Counted from the stretch's first letter, positions 19,131-30,881 are shown. The stretch is 64,000 nucleotides of DNA from Tetracentron sinense (GCA_015143295.1 CM026554.1:50218627-50282626); one strand, 5' to 3'. Notes: generated by a model not told the origin, from the sequence alone. Program-made: numbers and translations.

Positions 19131-20484
19131 TGTAGACACCCCATTTTTGTATGCCCCGATGATTTAACTCCAAGTGTCGAAAGGCGAGCTTCAAATGACG
19201 AGATCCGGACTCCGAAATAGCCCCAAACACACTCCAAGGTCGAAGCCTAAAACAAGCCCAACCCAAGCCCGAGCGTAAATCAGCCAAGACCCAAAGGATA
19301 GGGCCTTTTAAGGCCTAGAAAATCCCGTGCCCTTTAAAAGGGCGCGCCACCTATTGTTGCCATAAATCCTCTCTGCGGCTTCTTAAAGGGTGCGGCACGG
19401 AAAACCCGAAATCCGTCTTCGTTCTGCGTGCTACCTCGTTTTTTGGGTTTTGGGTTATTTTTTTAGTCCCACATCGGGAAAAAACGTGAAAATCCTATTG
19501 TTTTACCTTATAAAAAGAGCCTTACTCCAACCCATAACTCATTTTGGAAAATCCGGAAAGTCTTGAAGACTATGAAAAGACAGAGAAAAGTCTTGAAAAC
19601 TGAGGGAAAATCCTTGAGAGCTTTGAAATTCCGAAGCTTGGGAGAACTCCAAACAAGTTTAACCTAACCCTCGAATCCCAGAAATTCCAGCCATCAAGCC
19701 ATCAACCTAGGAAGGATCTTCACCAACTTTGGGGGAAAATCTTGGGAGTTCGGATCTCGTCGAAGCGTTTTCTTCAAACACTTGGAGCATTAAAAAGGGA
19801 AAAGGTATGCCACATCCCCATCCTCGGTTCTACCCGTCCAAGTCTCTTCTTCTCTCGCTTTCTCTGAGTAGCTCGGAGATTTCCCTCTTCACGGTTGTGC
19901 GGACGAGGAAATCCGGGTGAAGGAAAGGGCCGGAAGACTAGATCTTCGACTTCTCTTTCATTTTTTTATTATTAGTATTTTGCCCCTTTTCCACCCAAAG
20001 GTAGGCGGGACCCCTCTTAACTCGGTTGAGGAGAGATGTGTGGCCGTTCGCCGATTTAGGGAAAAAGGATTTTGCCGCGCAAGTGGAGAGAAACTCACCC
20101 TAACTCGGTCGAGGAGGGGTGACTTTCCAATCTCGAAATAAAAGAAAACAAGTAGGGATGAAATCGCCTTAACTCGGTCGAGGAGGGGTGGTTTTTCTCG
20201 AAATAATAATAAAAAAATAGAAAATAATTTCGAATTAATTTAATGGAGAAAGTTAAGAGGTAACCGTCGCTCGACGGATGAGGTGGGGTGCCTAACACCT
20301 TCCCCAACTCGTAAAAGAATCCCCGGACCCATTCTCGGTTTTTTATTTAATCGAGGGTTCTTAATTGTGGGTGACCAATCACACCCAGAATCTTGATTGG
20401 TGGCGACTCTAACATATCTCGGCTCCTCATCGGTTGAAAAACACGGATGTGGGGAGGGGATCGACTCGGGCCGGCTATCGCACA
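19131..20484 (+). repeat. 5' LTR of the gypsy element
   Basis: The TATA-like TTATAAAAAGAGCC lies near 19507. Downstream, the phrase TAACTCGGTCGAGGAGGGGTG recurs in three to four variants (20022-20190), a small internal repeat of the R/U5 part. The first 3 bp and last 3 bp (TGT...ACA) are perfect inverted. Confidence 0.9.
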
Positions 20485-20486
20485 GC

Positions 20487-20505
20487 TGGCGACTTTGCTG
20501 GGGAT
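20487..20505 (+). other. PBS-like site of the gypsy element
   Basis: TGGCGACTTTGCTGGGGAT starts 2 bp after the 5' LTR end. Similar TGGCGACT..CTGGGGA sites are characteristic of plant Tat/Ogre-type elements. The cognate tRNA was not determined. Confidence 0.7.
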
Positions 20506-21160
20506 CTAGAGGATTCAAGCCTCGATTTAATTTTCTCCATTAAATTAATTTTTTGTTATTTTCATTTTTTTATTTGTCGCTTTCTTCTGTTTTATCTTGT
20601 ACACCGTACACGGCATTCACTTTCCCCCATATTGTCCGAAACCGGACTTACCCCCATCTTTGGAACTAAGTAGTTGAACGACCGTGGATAGCATCCCGGA
20701 AACGGCGACGAAACATTCCAACCCCGATCGTTTTGAATAAAGGAAGTGCACAGGTTGTGCATAGATATTCTAAGATTGAGGGACCCTTTTTAGGAGGAAC
20801 TTGTGAACCCCATATAGAATTATTTGTGAGGACACGTTGACTTGCATGGTTTTGATAACAATATTGAATGATGAAATTGTTTAGAATAGTCATCTGCACA
20901 ATGTTCAACTGAGTGGTGCTGTAAGTCTTTGGTATCCGCACTGGATATTACAGAGCAACTACCCAAAAAGCTCAGGCATTAGAACATTCCATGTTCACTA
21001 TTTTGGTTATCTTCATGCTTTGTTATATGTTGATGATTCAAGATTTTTAAGTCTCTGTTGATGGATACTTAGTTGTGGGTAATTTCTCTTTAGCTAAAGC
21101 TTCGGACCTCGAAAAAAAAAAATAATTATAAATAAAAGAATTGAGTCATTGTTTTATCCC

Positions 21161-21468
21161 TTAAGTCCTACGGGCAACCTTGTTAGAGGCTAAAAACCTC
21201 TATCCCGCTTTTGTGTTAAAATTCCCCGAAGTCCTACGGGCAACCTTGTTAGAGGTCTCGCCTCTATCTCGCCTTTGCGTTTTTCCCCTAAGTCCTACGG
21301 GCAACCTTGTTAGAGGTTAAAATATCTATCTCGCCTTTGTGTGTTTTTCCCCTAAGTCCTACGGGCAACCTTGTTAGAGGTTAAAACCTCTATCCCGCCT
21401 TTGTTTTTTTCCCTAAGTCCTACGGGCAACCTTGTTAGAGGTTATACCTCTATCCCGCCTTTGCAACC
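21161..21468 (+). repeat. Five tandem 61-66 bp leader repeats
   Basis: Units begin at AAGTCCTACGGGCAACCTTG (21163, 21229, 21290, 21354, 21415), with period 61-66 bp. Each holds a potential small hairpin such as AGAGGTTAAAACCTCT followed by ATCCCGCCTTTG. They lie in the untranslated leader between PBS and gag. Confidence 0.9.
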
Positions 21469-21701
21469 TTGACTCATTTGTTTTGAAAAAAAAAAAAAAA
21501 AAAAATTTCGAATCGAATCAAAATTTTAGCTTAAGGAAAGTTTCTCACCAACAAAAGTGTCCATCGTCAGGGATTTTTCTATATTTGATCTTTTGGTTTT
21601 CAAAGTTATTATTAACAGCTCTAGGGAAGGAAGTATCGTTTGCATTGACTCAGCTTAAAAGGAGCTCATATTTACTGAGGTCTAGATAAAGCATACTCGG
21701 G

Positions 21702-23867
21702 ATGGAAGAAGGCAATGGCCCCGCCCGAGCAAAATTTAGGCAAGAAACCGAAGCTGGTTTGGCCGAGTTAAAAGGCAACCTTCAGAACTTGACACTAATG
21801 ATGGAACGGCTCTTGGCTCGATATGACCGGAACAAGGGACCGAAGATCCCTGGAACATCTGATGTACCTCCCCCAAATTCTTCAAAGCAGACGCGGATAG
21901 ATGCTCCGTCACCATATCCACCACATGGGGATCAAAAAAATCCAATCTACCTTCAAAAGAAAGAAGAATGGCGTCATGAGAGACCCAAAAGTGCGCTAGC
22001 CACACAAGTAGAAAAGCTTGCAAAAGATCTGAGATCGGTCAAAGGCTCCGACCCCTTTTCTAAGATTGGTATTGACGATCTCTGCCCTTATTCCGTATCA
22101 AGTCTCCCGCCAAGTTTTGAGATTCCCAAGTTCAACAAGTATAGTGGCCAAAGCTGTCCTGTGGCACATTTAAAACTCTATGGAGGTACTCTGGGGATAT
22201 AAGGGAAGAATGAGCAGCTGATGTTGCAGCTTTTTCAAATAAGTCTGTCAGGAGGAGCTCTTCAATGGTTTGCAGAACTTGATCACTCCAGAATCAAGTG
22301 CTGGATGGACCTAGCAGAAATGTTTGTGGCTCGATATCGGTACAATATGGAGGTAACTCCCACCCGGTTAGATCTCCTCAAAATGGAGAGAAATGCATCA
22401 GAATCATTCAGGGAACATGCATACCGGTGGCGCGATACAGCCGCCAAGGTCAGGCCTCCCATGATGGAAGAGGAGATGGTCAGTACTTTCATTTCAACGT
22501 TGAAGGCCCCGTATTACGAGCGCCTAGTGACACAAACAAAGTCGAGCTTCGCAACTATTGTCCGGTATGGGGATGACATTGATGAAGGGGTCAGGACTGA
22601 GAGAATCATGGATTATACCACTTTTCAGAATGTAATGTACTATCATGGCGGTGAGAACTCTGCCCCAACAAAAGCATATGAGGGGAACTTTCAACCGTTT
22701 CAGGTGCACTCTCAGCCTCAACCATCAGAAGGATATATGCAACCCGCTCAAGTAGAAATGCTTCAACAAGAGCAACAATGCATAAATCAGAGTCAAAATT
22801 CGCCCTCGATGTATGATGAGGACATCACAACTACCTCTCGGGCAATCAATGTCATAGACATGGAAGGATGCAATGTTGGCCCGTCTCCATCTCAAGCCCA
22901 ATTTCAAGCTCATTTGAACAAGAGTCAAGTCTCCCCTATCTCCAACACCATATCCAAACAGCAACCATCAATTCGACAACAGCCTGTCGTCTTTAGCCAA
23001 CCCTCTCCCATCATTATCTCATCCAATCCCACACCACCACAAGTAGTGTTTGATTGGCCTACCCCTCCACCACCTAATCCCATGCCACAACCAATCGTGT
23101 TTGATTGGCCTACCCCTCTACCACCTACTCCTATGCCACGACCAATCGTGTTTGATTGGCCTACCCCTCCATCCAACCAAACTCTCACCCCAACAGACTT
23201 GAAAAGGGCTCCCTACGATTGCAACAATATCCAACCAATAAGGAATGAAGTCCCAGGAGAGGTAGTTGTCGAGGTCGAAGATTTCAGTAAGTGCAGACAA
23301 ACTTGTAAACCAGACTTGGCCAAAGAAATGGGGAAAATTAGAGAAGATGAGCAAGAAAGAGAAGAAGGGAAGGAAGGAAAAGAGACAGGGGGAGAAAAGA
23401 AAGAAATAGAGACTGAGAGAGAGGATGAAAGAGAAGAAAAAGAAAAAGAGGAAGGGAGAGAAGAAGAAGAAGAACAAAGAGATGATGAAAGGGAAGAAAG
23501 AGAAAGAAGAGAAGATGAAAGAAAAGAATTTGGAAAAGCGAAAGGGTACACAATCTTCAATGGCTCTATGGAGGACATCTTTGAGCAGGTTGAGAAAACA
23601 AAGTATTCCGTCTTTGAACAGATGAGTCCACAAGAAAAAGCATCCGAGGAAGATTGGGATAAAGGTCAGAAATGTCAGAAAGAAGGTTCAAACCAATCAG
23701 GTATTTTCTCTTGTGCAGGTAAGGAAAATTCAATCTACCATTTGAGGGCAAATGGAAAGATGATGAATTGGGAGGTGGCTCCCATCTGGTGGCGCAAGCT
23801 CGACCATACCTCAATGGTCTCCGAAAAGCAAGGTTTCATTAGTTGCTTGGTTACCACCCGAGGATAG
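21702..23867 (+). pseudogene. gag: Gag-like protein of the gypsy element, interrupted by one stop
   Basis: A single frame of 722 codons is broken by TAA at 22200-22202; the downstream part stays in the same frame. The capsid-like core (about codons 155-310) contains FNKYSGQ, ALQWFAEL, WMDLAEMFVARYRYN, ESFREHAYRWRD and ISTLKAPYYERL, matching Tat/Ogre-type retroelement gag. It forms the particle that packages element RNA. Downstream are a Gln/Pro-rich region with three FDWPTP repeats (about 23050-23165) and a long Glu/Arg/Lys-rich stretch (about 23335-23535) likely to be helical, then a C-terminal domain I do not recognise. No CCHC zinc knuckle or protease motif was seen. The start at MEEGNGPARAKF is the first in-frame ATG. 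Confidence 0.8.
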
Positions 23868-26519
23868 GCCTTCGGCCTCGGGTGGGATTAATTTAGAAGG
23901 CAACTCTTTTTGTAAAAAAAAAAAAACTTTGGAAAAATATGATGAAAAGAATTTGACTGAAATAAATGAAAATGGGCAAAATGGATCCTCTAAAGAAATT
24001 TCAGATTCTTTCTGGACCATCATGAGAAAGACATTAAGAGTTAAGACCAATATAGGGGAATCTGAATAAAAAAACCTAGGTTCAAAGGAGAAACCCAAGA
24101 TGGACCATCAGAGGTAGCAAGCTAATGTGATTGACATGCAGATATGAGATTTAAATGAAATAACTTCAAGAACAAGCAGATGAAAGTACTATGCGAGTAA
24201 TCCAAGATCACCCATCACAATTCCTCCTGATATAGACAACGGGTGAATGGAGTCATAGAGGTAGCAAATAAGAGACCTGAAGTGGATAATTGAAGGATGT
24301 TCATCGAATATCAGGTGGTGTCATTCTATGATGAAAGCCAAAACATGACGACACGAGTTTACCTCAAAGACGATGGTGCTTCCACACAAATGACTCACTT
24401 CAAGAATCCATGTCAAATCATCTCAACATAATCAGAATGGTATTTTCCGGGAGAGCTCTCATCATGATAGACAAAGAATTTGGACTCTATCAAAATTCAA
24501 AGGGTACCATGCATAGTTCAATATTGAGTTATATGGTTAAAATTGAAAGGAAGAGAGGCCATCCTTGCATTTCTCCCATCAACATTATATGTCATCTAGT
24601 CAGCCCCTTTGAGCCTTAGCATTCGTTTCACAACCAAACATGGACATTTTGCACCCACACTGGGGCATTTTTGGTACAATCGGGTAAAGCCGAAAGTTCA
24701 AGGTACCCCAGTGTCCATAAACTGGGGCAATTTTTGTGATCAATTATGAAAGAAGAAAAAAAAAAAAAGAGGTCAATTGCTTCCGCCAAAATTCAGGGTA
24801 TCCCAGTGTCCGGGAGGGGGAACAAAAAATGAGAAAATCAAAGCAGTACAAGTGGGCCAAAGCAAAAAGTTAGAGTAACCCCAGTGTCCATACACTGGGG
24901 CAGTTTTTTAAAAATGCCCAATGAAGAAGTTGGGAAGGGAAAAGCAAGACGAGCGGGAAAATCGCCCAAGGAGAAAAGGAACAAAACCCAAAAGCAAGCA
25001 AATGTCTCAGTTCTTCCCAATTATCACAACCTTTGAGCCTTCATCATTTCTTTCAAAAACCCTAACCATAGCCCACGTTTCGTCCTACCATTAAAGTCCT
25101 CTCGGATCAATGATAATCATAAAAGCTTAAGATTGGATTACGCATATGCATGCATGAGTTCAGGCGATGACGGATTAGAGTGATTGAGAGAAAACTATAA
25201 AGAAAAGCATGACTTGAAAGGGCACAATGAAAACCCGAAAGGGCGTTGCGAGTAAAAACATCAAGTCATGGCAAGATCAAATTACTGCGGGCATGATGAA
25301 AACCCCTTTGGGGGCGTCAATGCGCAAAAATTACGCAGGCCAGACCTGTTGAAAACCATAATTGGCATCAGGGATAAAAAAAAAAAAAAAAAAAAGCTTC
25401 AGCTGTCAATTTTACATCATAACCAGGTCTCAATGCTCAGGATGAGAACAGAAGCAGTTTCAAGTCGGACAGTACCATATAGTTGTTACACCATTGAGGG
25501 TTAATCCAAATGACATAGGCAAATGCGATGAGGTGGATACTATGTTGGTCTAAACATTCTGAAAGTGGTCTGAATCATGCCCATCAATTTTAATCTTATC
25601 ATAATTCTAGTCATCATATTTTTCAAAAAAAAAGTGTGCTTGCTTGGATGTTTTTGAACTACGCTGGTCTGATTTTCTTTTCAAGGGATACGTAGGCAAC
25701 CGTCATAGGTGCGACCCCATTGGTGGAAAGTTTTCTGTTTGTTTTCGTTTGTTTATTTATTTTTCTTTCTTAAAAAAAAAAAAAAGAAAAAAAAAAGAGA
25801 GTTTGTGATCCCCATTCCATTGGACTCTGCAATGATTTCCAATAATATTCTTCATTTGTTTTATTACAAATTACATACAAAATCATAAATGCAGAAAGTG
25901 AAATCTCTAAATCTTTTCCAATGGTTCTCGGCTCAGTTGACTTCAGCGACACCATGCCCATCATCAGCCTCCGGCTCTCTTCTGCTCCGCCTACCTGCAA
26001 AGGCACAAATACAGGGAGTAAAGTACATTGTTTCTTTTTGACATAATAATACTGCATAAACTGACAACTTTCAGAGAATTAAATGGTAAATGTCAAGGTA
26101 TAAACATGCATGTTTTGAAAGAAATATCAACTAACCAGTACTTACCTGTGCAGGACCAGGGGCAATATCAAAGTTCATATCCGAGTCGAAAAAGTACTTT
26201 CAGCTGGAGCTCTATGCAAGAAGAGAATCAACAATGGATCACAAAAAAAAAAAAAAAGATTTTTAAGCATGCTTACCTCGCTTACCTACAATCAATCAAT
26301 GGTTGTATGGTTGGAAACTATGCTACATTAAACTTTGTGTTCGTTTTTCGAACTTAATATGCATACCAATCGACAGTCTGATTCATGCCATAATCATGAT
26401 TGTTTGACTATTGCTACTATGAAAATGATGTGAGCATCCTCGAACTGAGTTGCAAATTTGGAAAAAAAAAATATATATATATTTTTGAAAAATTGTTTAA
26501 AAGCTTTCAAATCTACCTT
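23868..26519 (+). other. Non-coding 3' internal region of the gypsy element
   Basis: About 2.7 kb contains no pol domain in any frame that I can recognise. It holds inverted CCCCAGT...ACTGGGG motifs at 24707-24727 and 24879-24900, with further partial copies near 24656 and 24806, plus A-rich runs. Similar CCCCAGTG/CACTGGGG sequences are familiar from 3' regions of Tat-lineage elements. Confidence 0.6.
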
Positions 26520-26523
26520 ATTT

Positions 26524-26716
26524 ACCACCCCCTTTGCGCAGGTTCGGATCGAACCTGTGAGGGAGATTGAGGTCCATGATAATGCCCACGTGCCGGATCC
26601 GTCTCCATTTTCCTTTTAAACTACCCCCTTTGCGCAGGTTCGGATCGGACTTGTGAGGGAGATTGAGGTCCATGATAGTGCCTACGTGCCGGATCCGTCT
26701 CCGTTTTCCTTTACCT
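26524..26716 (+). repeat. Two 96 bp tandem repeats near the gypsy 3' LTR
   Basis: Units share CCCCCTTTGCGCAGGTTCGG, GTGAGGGAGATTGAGGTCC and CGTGCCGGATCCGTCTCC; they differ at a few positions. They lie about 160 bp upstream of the polypurine tract. Confidence 0.85.
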
Positions 26717-26860
26717 TTTTTTACCGAGCTTTTAAATTATTTTGAAAAAATTGATTTGTGAAAAATGTTTGACTCAATCACGGATGCACACATTAGTTTT
26801 CAAGTGCAAAAATGGGCCTATGTCTATTATTCTTTGTCGTTCTTTGCAAGCAAATCCGAC

Positions 26861-26873
26861 AAAGAGGGGCAGC
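26861..26873 (+). other. Polypurine tract of the gypsy element
   Basis: AAAGAGGGGCAGC ends directly at the 3' LTR start TGTAGACACC, the usual plus-strand primer position in plant gypsy elements. Confidence 0.85.
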
Positions 26874-28226
26874 TGTAGACACCCCATTTTTACATGCCCC
26901 GATGATTTAACTCCAAGTGTTGAAAGGCGAGCTTCAAATGACGAGATCCGGACTTCGAAATAGCCCCAAACACACTCCAAGGTCGAAGCCTAAAACAAGC
27001 CCAACCCAAGCCCGAGCGTAAATCAGCCAAGACCCAAAGGATAAGGTCTTTTAAGGCTTAGAAAATCCCGCGCCCTTTAAAAGGGCGCGCCACCTATTGT
27101 TGCCATAAATCCTCTCCACTGCTTCTTAAAGGGCGCGGCACGGAAAACCCGAAATCCGTCTTCGTTTTGCGTGCTACCTCGTTTTTTGAGTTTTGGGTTA
27201 TTTTTTTAGTTCCACATCGGGAAAAAATGTGAAAATCCTATTGTTTCACCTTATAAAAGGAGCCTTACTCCAACCCATAACTCATCTTGGAAAATCCGGA
27301 AAGTCTTGAAGACTTTGAAAAGACGGAGAAAAGTCTTGAAAACTGAGGGAAAATCCTTGAGAGCTTTGAAATTCCGAAGCTTGGGAGAACTCCAAACAAG
27401 TTTAACCTATCCCTCGAATCCCAGAAATTCCAGCCATCAAGCCATCAACCTAGGAAGGATCTTCACCAACTTTGGGGGAAAATCTTGGGAGTTCGGATCT
27501 CGTCGAAGCGTTTTCTTCAAACACTTGGAGCATTAAAAAGGGAAAAGGTATGCCACATCCCCATCCTCGGTTTTTACCCGTCCAAGTCTCTTCTTCCCTT
27601 ACTTTCTCTGAGTAGCTCGGAGATTTCCCTCTTCACGTTTGTGCGGACGAGGAAATCCGGGTGAAGGAAAGGGCCGGAAGACTAGATCTTCGACTTCTCT
27701 TTCATTTTTTTATTATTATTATTTTGCCCCTTTTCCACCCAAAGGTAGGCGGGGCCCCTCTTAACTCGGTTGAGGAGAGATGTGGCCGTTCGCCGATTTA
27801 GGGAAAAGGGATTTTGCCGCGCAAGTGGAGAGAAACTCACCCTAACTCGGTCGAGGAGGGGTGGCTTTCCAATCTCGAAATAAAAGAAAACAAGTAGGGA
27901 TGAAATCGCCTTAACTCGGTCGAGGAGGGGTGGTTTTTCTCGAAATAATAATAAAAAAATAGAAAATAATTTCGAATTAATTTAATGGAGAAAGTTAAGA
28001 GGTAACCGTCGCTCGACGGATGAGGTGGGGTGCCTAACACCTTCCCCAACTCGTAAAAGAATCCCCGGACCCATTCTCGGTTTTTTATTTAATCGAGGGT
28101 TCTTAATTGTGGGTGACCAATCACACCCAGAATCTTGATTGGTGGCGACTCTAACAGATCTCGGCTCCTCATCGGTTGAAAAACACGGATGTGGGGAGGA
28201 GATCGACCCGGGCCGGCTATCGCACA
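26874..28226 (+). repeat. 3' LTR of the gypsy element
   Basis: Partner of 19131-20484. It is colinear, with most differences being transitions and one 2 bp indel (GATGTGTGG versus GATGTGG). It is followed at once by the CTAAT duplication and the continuation of the Copia LTR. Confidence 0.9.
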
Positions 28227-28918
28227 CTAATAATGTGGTTTTAATCATTTTTAAATAATTTGAATCACCACCAACAATCCCTCACTTAATTTGAATTTAG
28301 TAAAGTAATTAAGTGAATATAATTAAAATAAAATTGGGCATTCATGGATATCCTGTGCATAAATGTAGGTGTCTTTCGACTTGAACTTACACTTAATGCA
28401 AACAAATCAAGATAGGTCAGAGAACTCAGTGGACTATGCTTTGAACTGTATAACTTGTATCGGACTTGTCGCACACAAATTCCTTTCAGAAGATGTGTAC
28501 ACTTACAACTTAGCATTTTAACGACCATGCTTTAATCTTGATCTTCTGAGAGGTTTAGATATAAGCCATAATCTCATAAGAGGTGACGAGTCTTTGACAC
28601 TCAAAAGGATGAGTCTATCAAGAGTGCTTTTGCTACACTTCAGCCAATTATAGGCCTATAGTTACTGATTTAAAGAATTCATTTAAATTCTCAACTTTAT
28701 CGCAAAATCATCTACAGATCAACAATCTATAGGCATTTTGAACTATTGACATCATCCTTAGGAAGTGATACTTCTCAAAATTACATTTTCATTGATAGTG
28801 CATTTACAATCTTTTACAAGTTTTGTTATTCTCATTGACCCTTAGAAACTAATTAGGTTGGGTTTCCACTTAATACAACTGTTCGACTGCATCAGTCCCG
28901 TTCCTCTAGATGTCTTCA

Positions 28919-29500
28919 TCACAAGGTCCATGCTAAGGCCCTTGAATAAGAGTAAGCCAAATTCTCTTTGGACTTTACATATTGAATTGCGATTTTACCA
29001 TCGACAATCTGACCCCTTACCTGGTTATGCTTAAGGCAGATCTGTTTGGATTTGCCATTATAGTTCTCTCTGTATACTTTGAGCATAGCCACTTGATTAT
29101 CATAAGAAATTGTGACTATTGACATTGGTATTTCCCACATTGGTATATTAACCAAAATACTCTTGAGCCATTCAGTTTTCTCTCCAGCTGACGAAAGTGC
29201 AATGATCTCTGATTTCATTATGGAATGAGTTATGCATGTTTGTTTCCTGGACTTCCAAGAGATTACTCCTCCCATAGTGAAGATCTATGCAGTGATTGAC
29301 TTAGATTTGTCTGGGTAGGAATTCTATGGCACGTCACTATATCCTTCTAGTATTGGGGTGATCTATTGTAGTGCAGAGCATATGATATTGTACTATTTGA
29401 TGTACCTCAGAATTCTAATTAATGCTGCCCAATGCAATCTACCAGGGTTATTGGTATGTCTACATAACATCCCAACTGCTTGAGCTATATTTGGCCTGAT
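28919..29500 (-). pseudogene. Copia RT C-terminus and RNase H remnant
   Basis: The minus strand reads RPNIAQAVGMLCRHTNNPG, HWAALIRILRYIK and LEGYSDVP, with several stops, then an open RNase H segment (29275-28919) with GGVISWKSRKQTCITHS, MKSEIIALSSAGEKTEWLK and NGKSKQICLKHNQVR. These are standard Copia RT/RNase H motifs. In the conserved HDYVR-type position this copy has HNQVR, and the C-terminal LADPLTK motif is degraded to LAYSYSR. Confidence 0.8.
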
Positions 29501-29504
29501 GCAT

Positions 29505-29995
29505 AGTGGCCAAATCCATTATGTCTCATCCCTTCTCTTATTCTGGAACTTTTTGTTCTTATTCTTCCTATAATCTCTCGCATAGTGGCCAGTCTTGTCA
29601 CAAGAGTAACACTCCAAATTCTTCTTGGAGTTATTGTTGTTGTTGTCGTCCTTCTGGGGATCTTTCTTCTTTCCAGACTGGCCTTGCTTCTTTCCAAACT
29701 TGTATTGCTTGTTAAATATTTCTTCTTGGGAAGAAACCTCTTTGATGGTTTCGACTTGACGACATGAGCCTTGGGAGTAGGCTCATCCTTTTCACGCATG
29801 TTGCTCTCATCCTCTACCCTGAGATGATGTAACAGGGTTTCAAGACTCCAACTGTCTTTCTTGTGCATCTGCTTCAACGGTACTCTTTCTAAGAGGAAGG
29901 AAGCTTAGTAATGACAACATTGACATCGAAGGTTTCATCCAAAACCATTCTTGCAGAGGTTACAACCTATGCAATCTTCTGAAGCTCTTGTGCTT
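29505..29995 (-). pseudogene. Copia gag C-terminal part with degraded zinc knuckle
   Basis: The minus strand gives QAQELQKIA, MVLDETFDVNVVITKLP and SWSLETLLHHLRVEDESN, typical of Copia gag. After a frameshift comes a basic stretch and CYSCDKTGHYARDY, a CCHC knuckle with the last cysteine replaced by Tyr. It runs directly into RT sequence near 29500, showing that the pol-containing middle has been deleted. Confidence 0.75.
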
Positions 29996-30026
29996 GTTTC
30001 AAGAGGCAAGGACGAAGCCTTCGGTG

Positions 30027-30256
30027 GAGAAGAATGGAGATTTCGTTACGCCTTCTATTATTAAACGAGGTAGGGAAACCGATGTAGGGGAGTATCACGA
30101 TGCTTCCATTGGTTCAGACGGTCGTTTGGAGGGGCGTTTCTGAGAAGAATGGAGATTTCGTTACGCCTTCTATTATTAAACGAGGTAGGGAAACCGATGT
30201 AGGGGAGTATCACGATGCTTCCATTGGTTCAGACGGTCGTTTGGAGGGGCGTTTCT
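30027..30256 (+). repeat. 115 bp tandem duplication at the LINE 5' end
   Basis: A unit beginning GAGAAGAATGGAGATTTCG occurs at 30027 and again at 30142, virtually identical. It is the first recognisable LINE sequence. Confidence 0.85.
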
Positions 30257-30881
30257 GGGAAGAGGGGTCAGAAAGTTCTGAGGTAGAGCACTACACACCT
30301 CTGGTGTTTGCAGAGATGCGGCCTGGAAATTCCGGGGAGGAGGGGGGTAGGGAAATACCAGTCTGCAGTATGCTCCAGGGTATGGTGAAGGAGTTCGATC
30401 CAAATGAAAGGGGAATAGTCCAAGGGGCATTAAGTGATGAGGCAGGAGGAAGAATTCGACATCCATCGGGGAAGGCAGAGTCGACTAAAGGTACGTATGT
30501 TCTCAGTTAGGACGAGTCTACTCCAACAGACCAAGTCCGTTTGGGGAAAATTGGTGAGAGTAAGGGGGATCTTCAGGAACTTCTCCCTCAGATGGAGGAG
30601 GAGGACGTTGCAGTTTGGGTGACAAGGCATATGAAGGGAGTGGGCACAGTGATGGGGCTATCTACGGAAGGGATTGAGAAAGAAACCAGCCGAATTTTTA
30701 ACACCATCGAAGGAGAGTTTAAGGGGGAAAGGGGAAGATCCATAGTGAAGCAGAGTGGAGGTAGAAGAAGTGCCTCAGAAAGGGAAAGAAGGCATCTGGA
30801 ATGTAGTATTAACTACGACAGTGGAAGGGGGAAAAGGAGTTTGGGTAGCTCGCAATCTTCTAGGGACCTTAGGGGTTTGCG

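Larger units (their letters stand above)
19131..28226 (+). mobile_element. Full-length Ty3/gypsy (Tat/Ogre-like) retrotransposon, non-autonomous
   Basis: LTRs of 1354 bp (19131-20484) and 1353 bp (26874-28226) start TGTAGACACC and end ATCGCACA. Both ends are flanked by CTAAT (19126-19130 and 28227-28231), an exact 5 bp target duplication. A PBS-like TGGCGACTTTGCTGGGGAT and a polypurine tract AAAGAGGGGCAGC sit where expected. By eye the LTRs differ at about 36 positions (about 2.7%), suggesting a fairly recent insertion. The interior encodes only a gag-type protein (one nonsense codon); about 3 kb after it has no protease, RT, RNase H or integrase. It would depend on pol from an autonomous relative. 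Confidence 0.92.

Noticed and set aside
21161-21468. Regular repeats that could suggest a CRISPR-like array
   Set aside because: The whole 61-66 bp unit is repeated, with no unique spacers, and it lies inside a plant retrotransposon leader.
23118-23633. Long antisense ORFs (Phe/Leu/Ser-rich, up to 171 codons) opposite gag
   Set aside because: They are the complement of the Glu/Arg/Lys-rich repeat of the gag frame; low complexity and no independent coding evidence.
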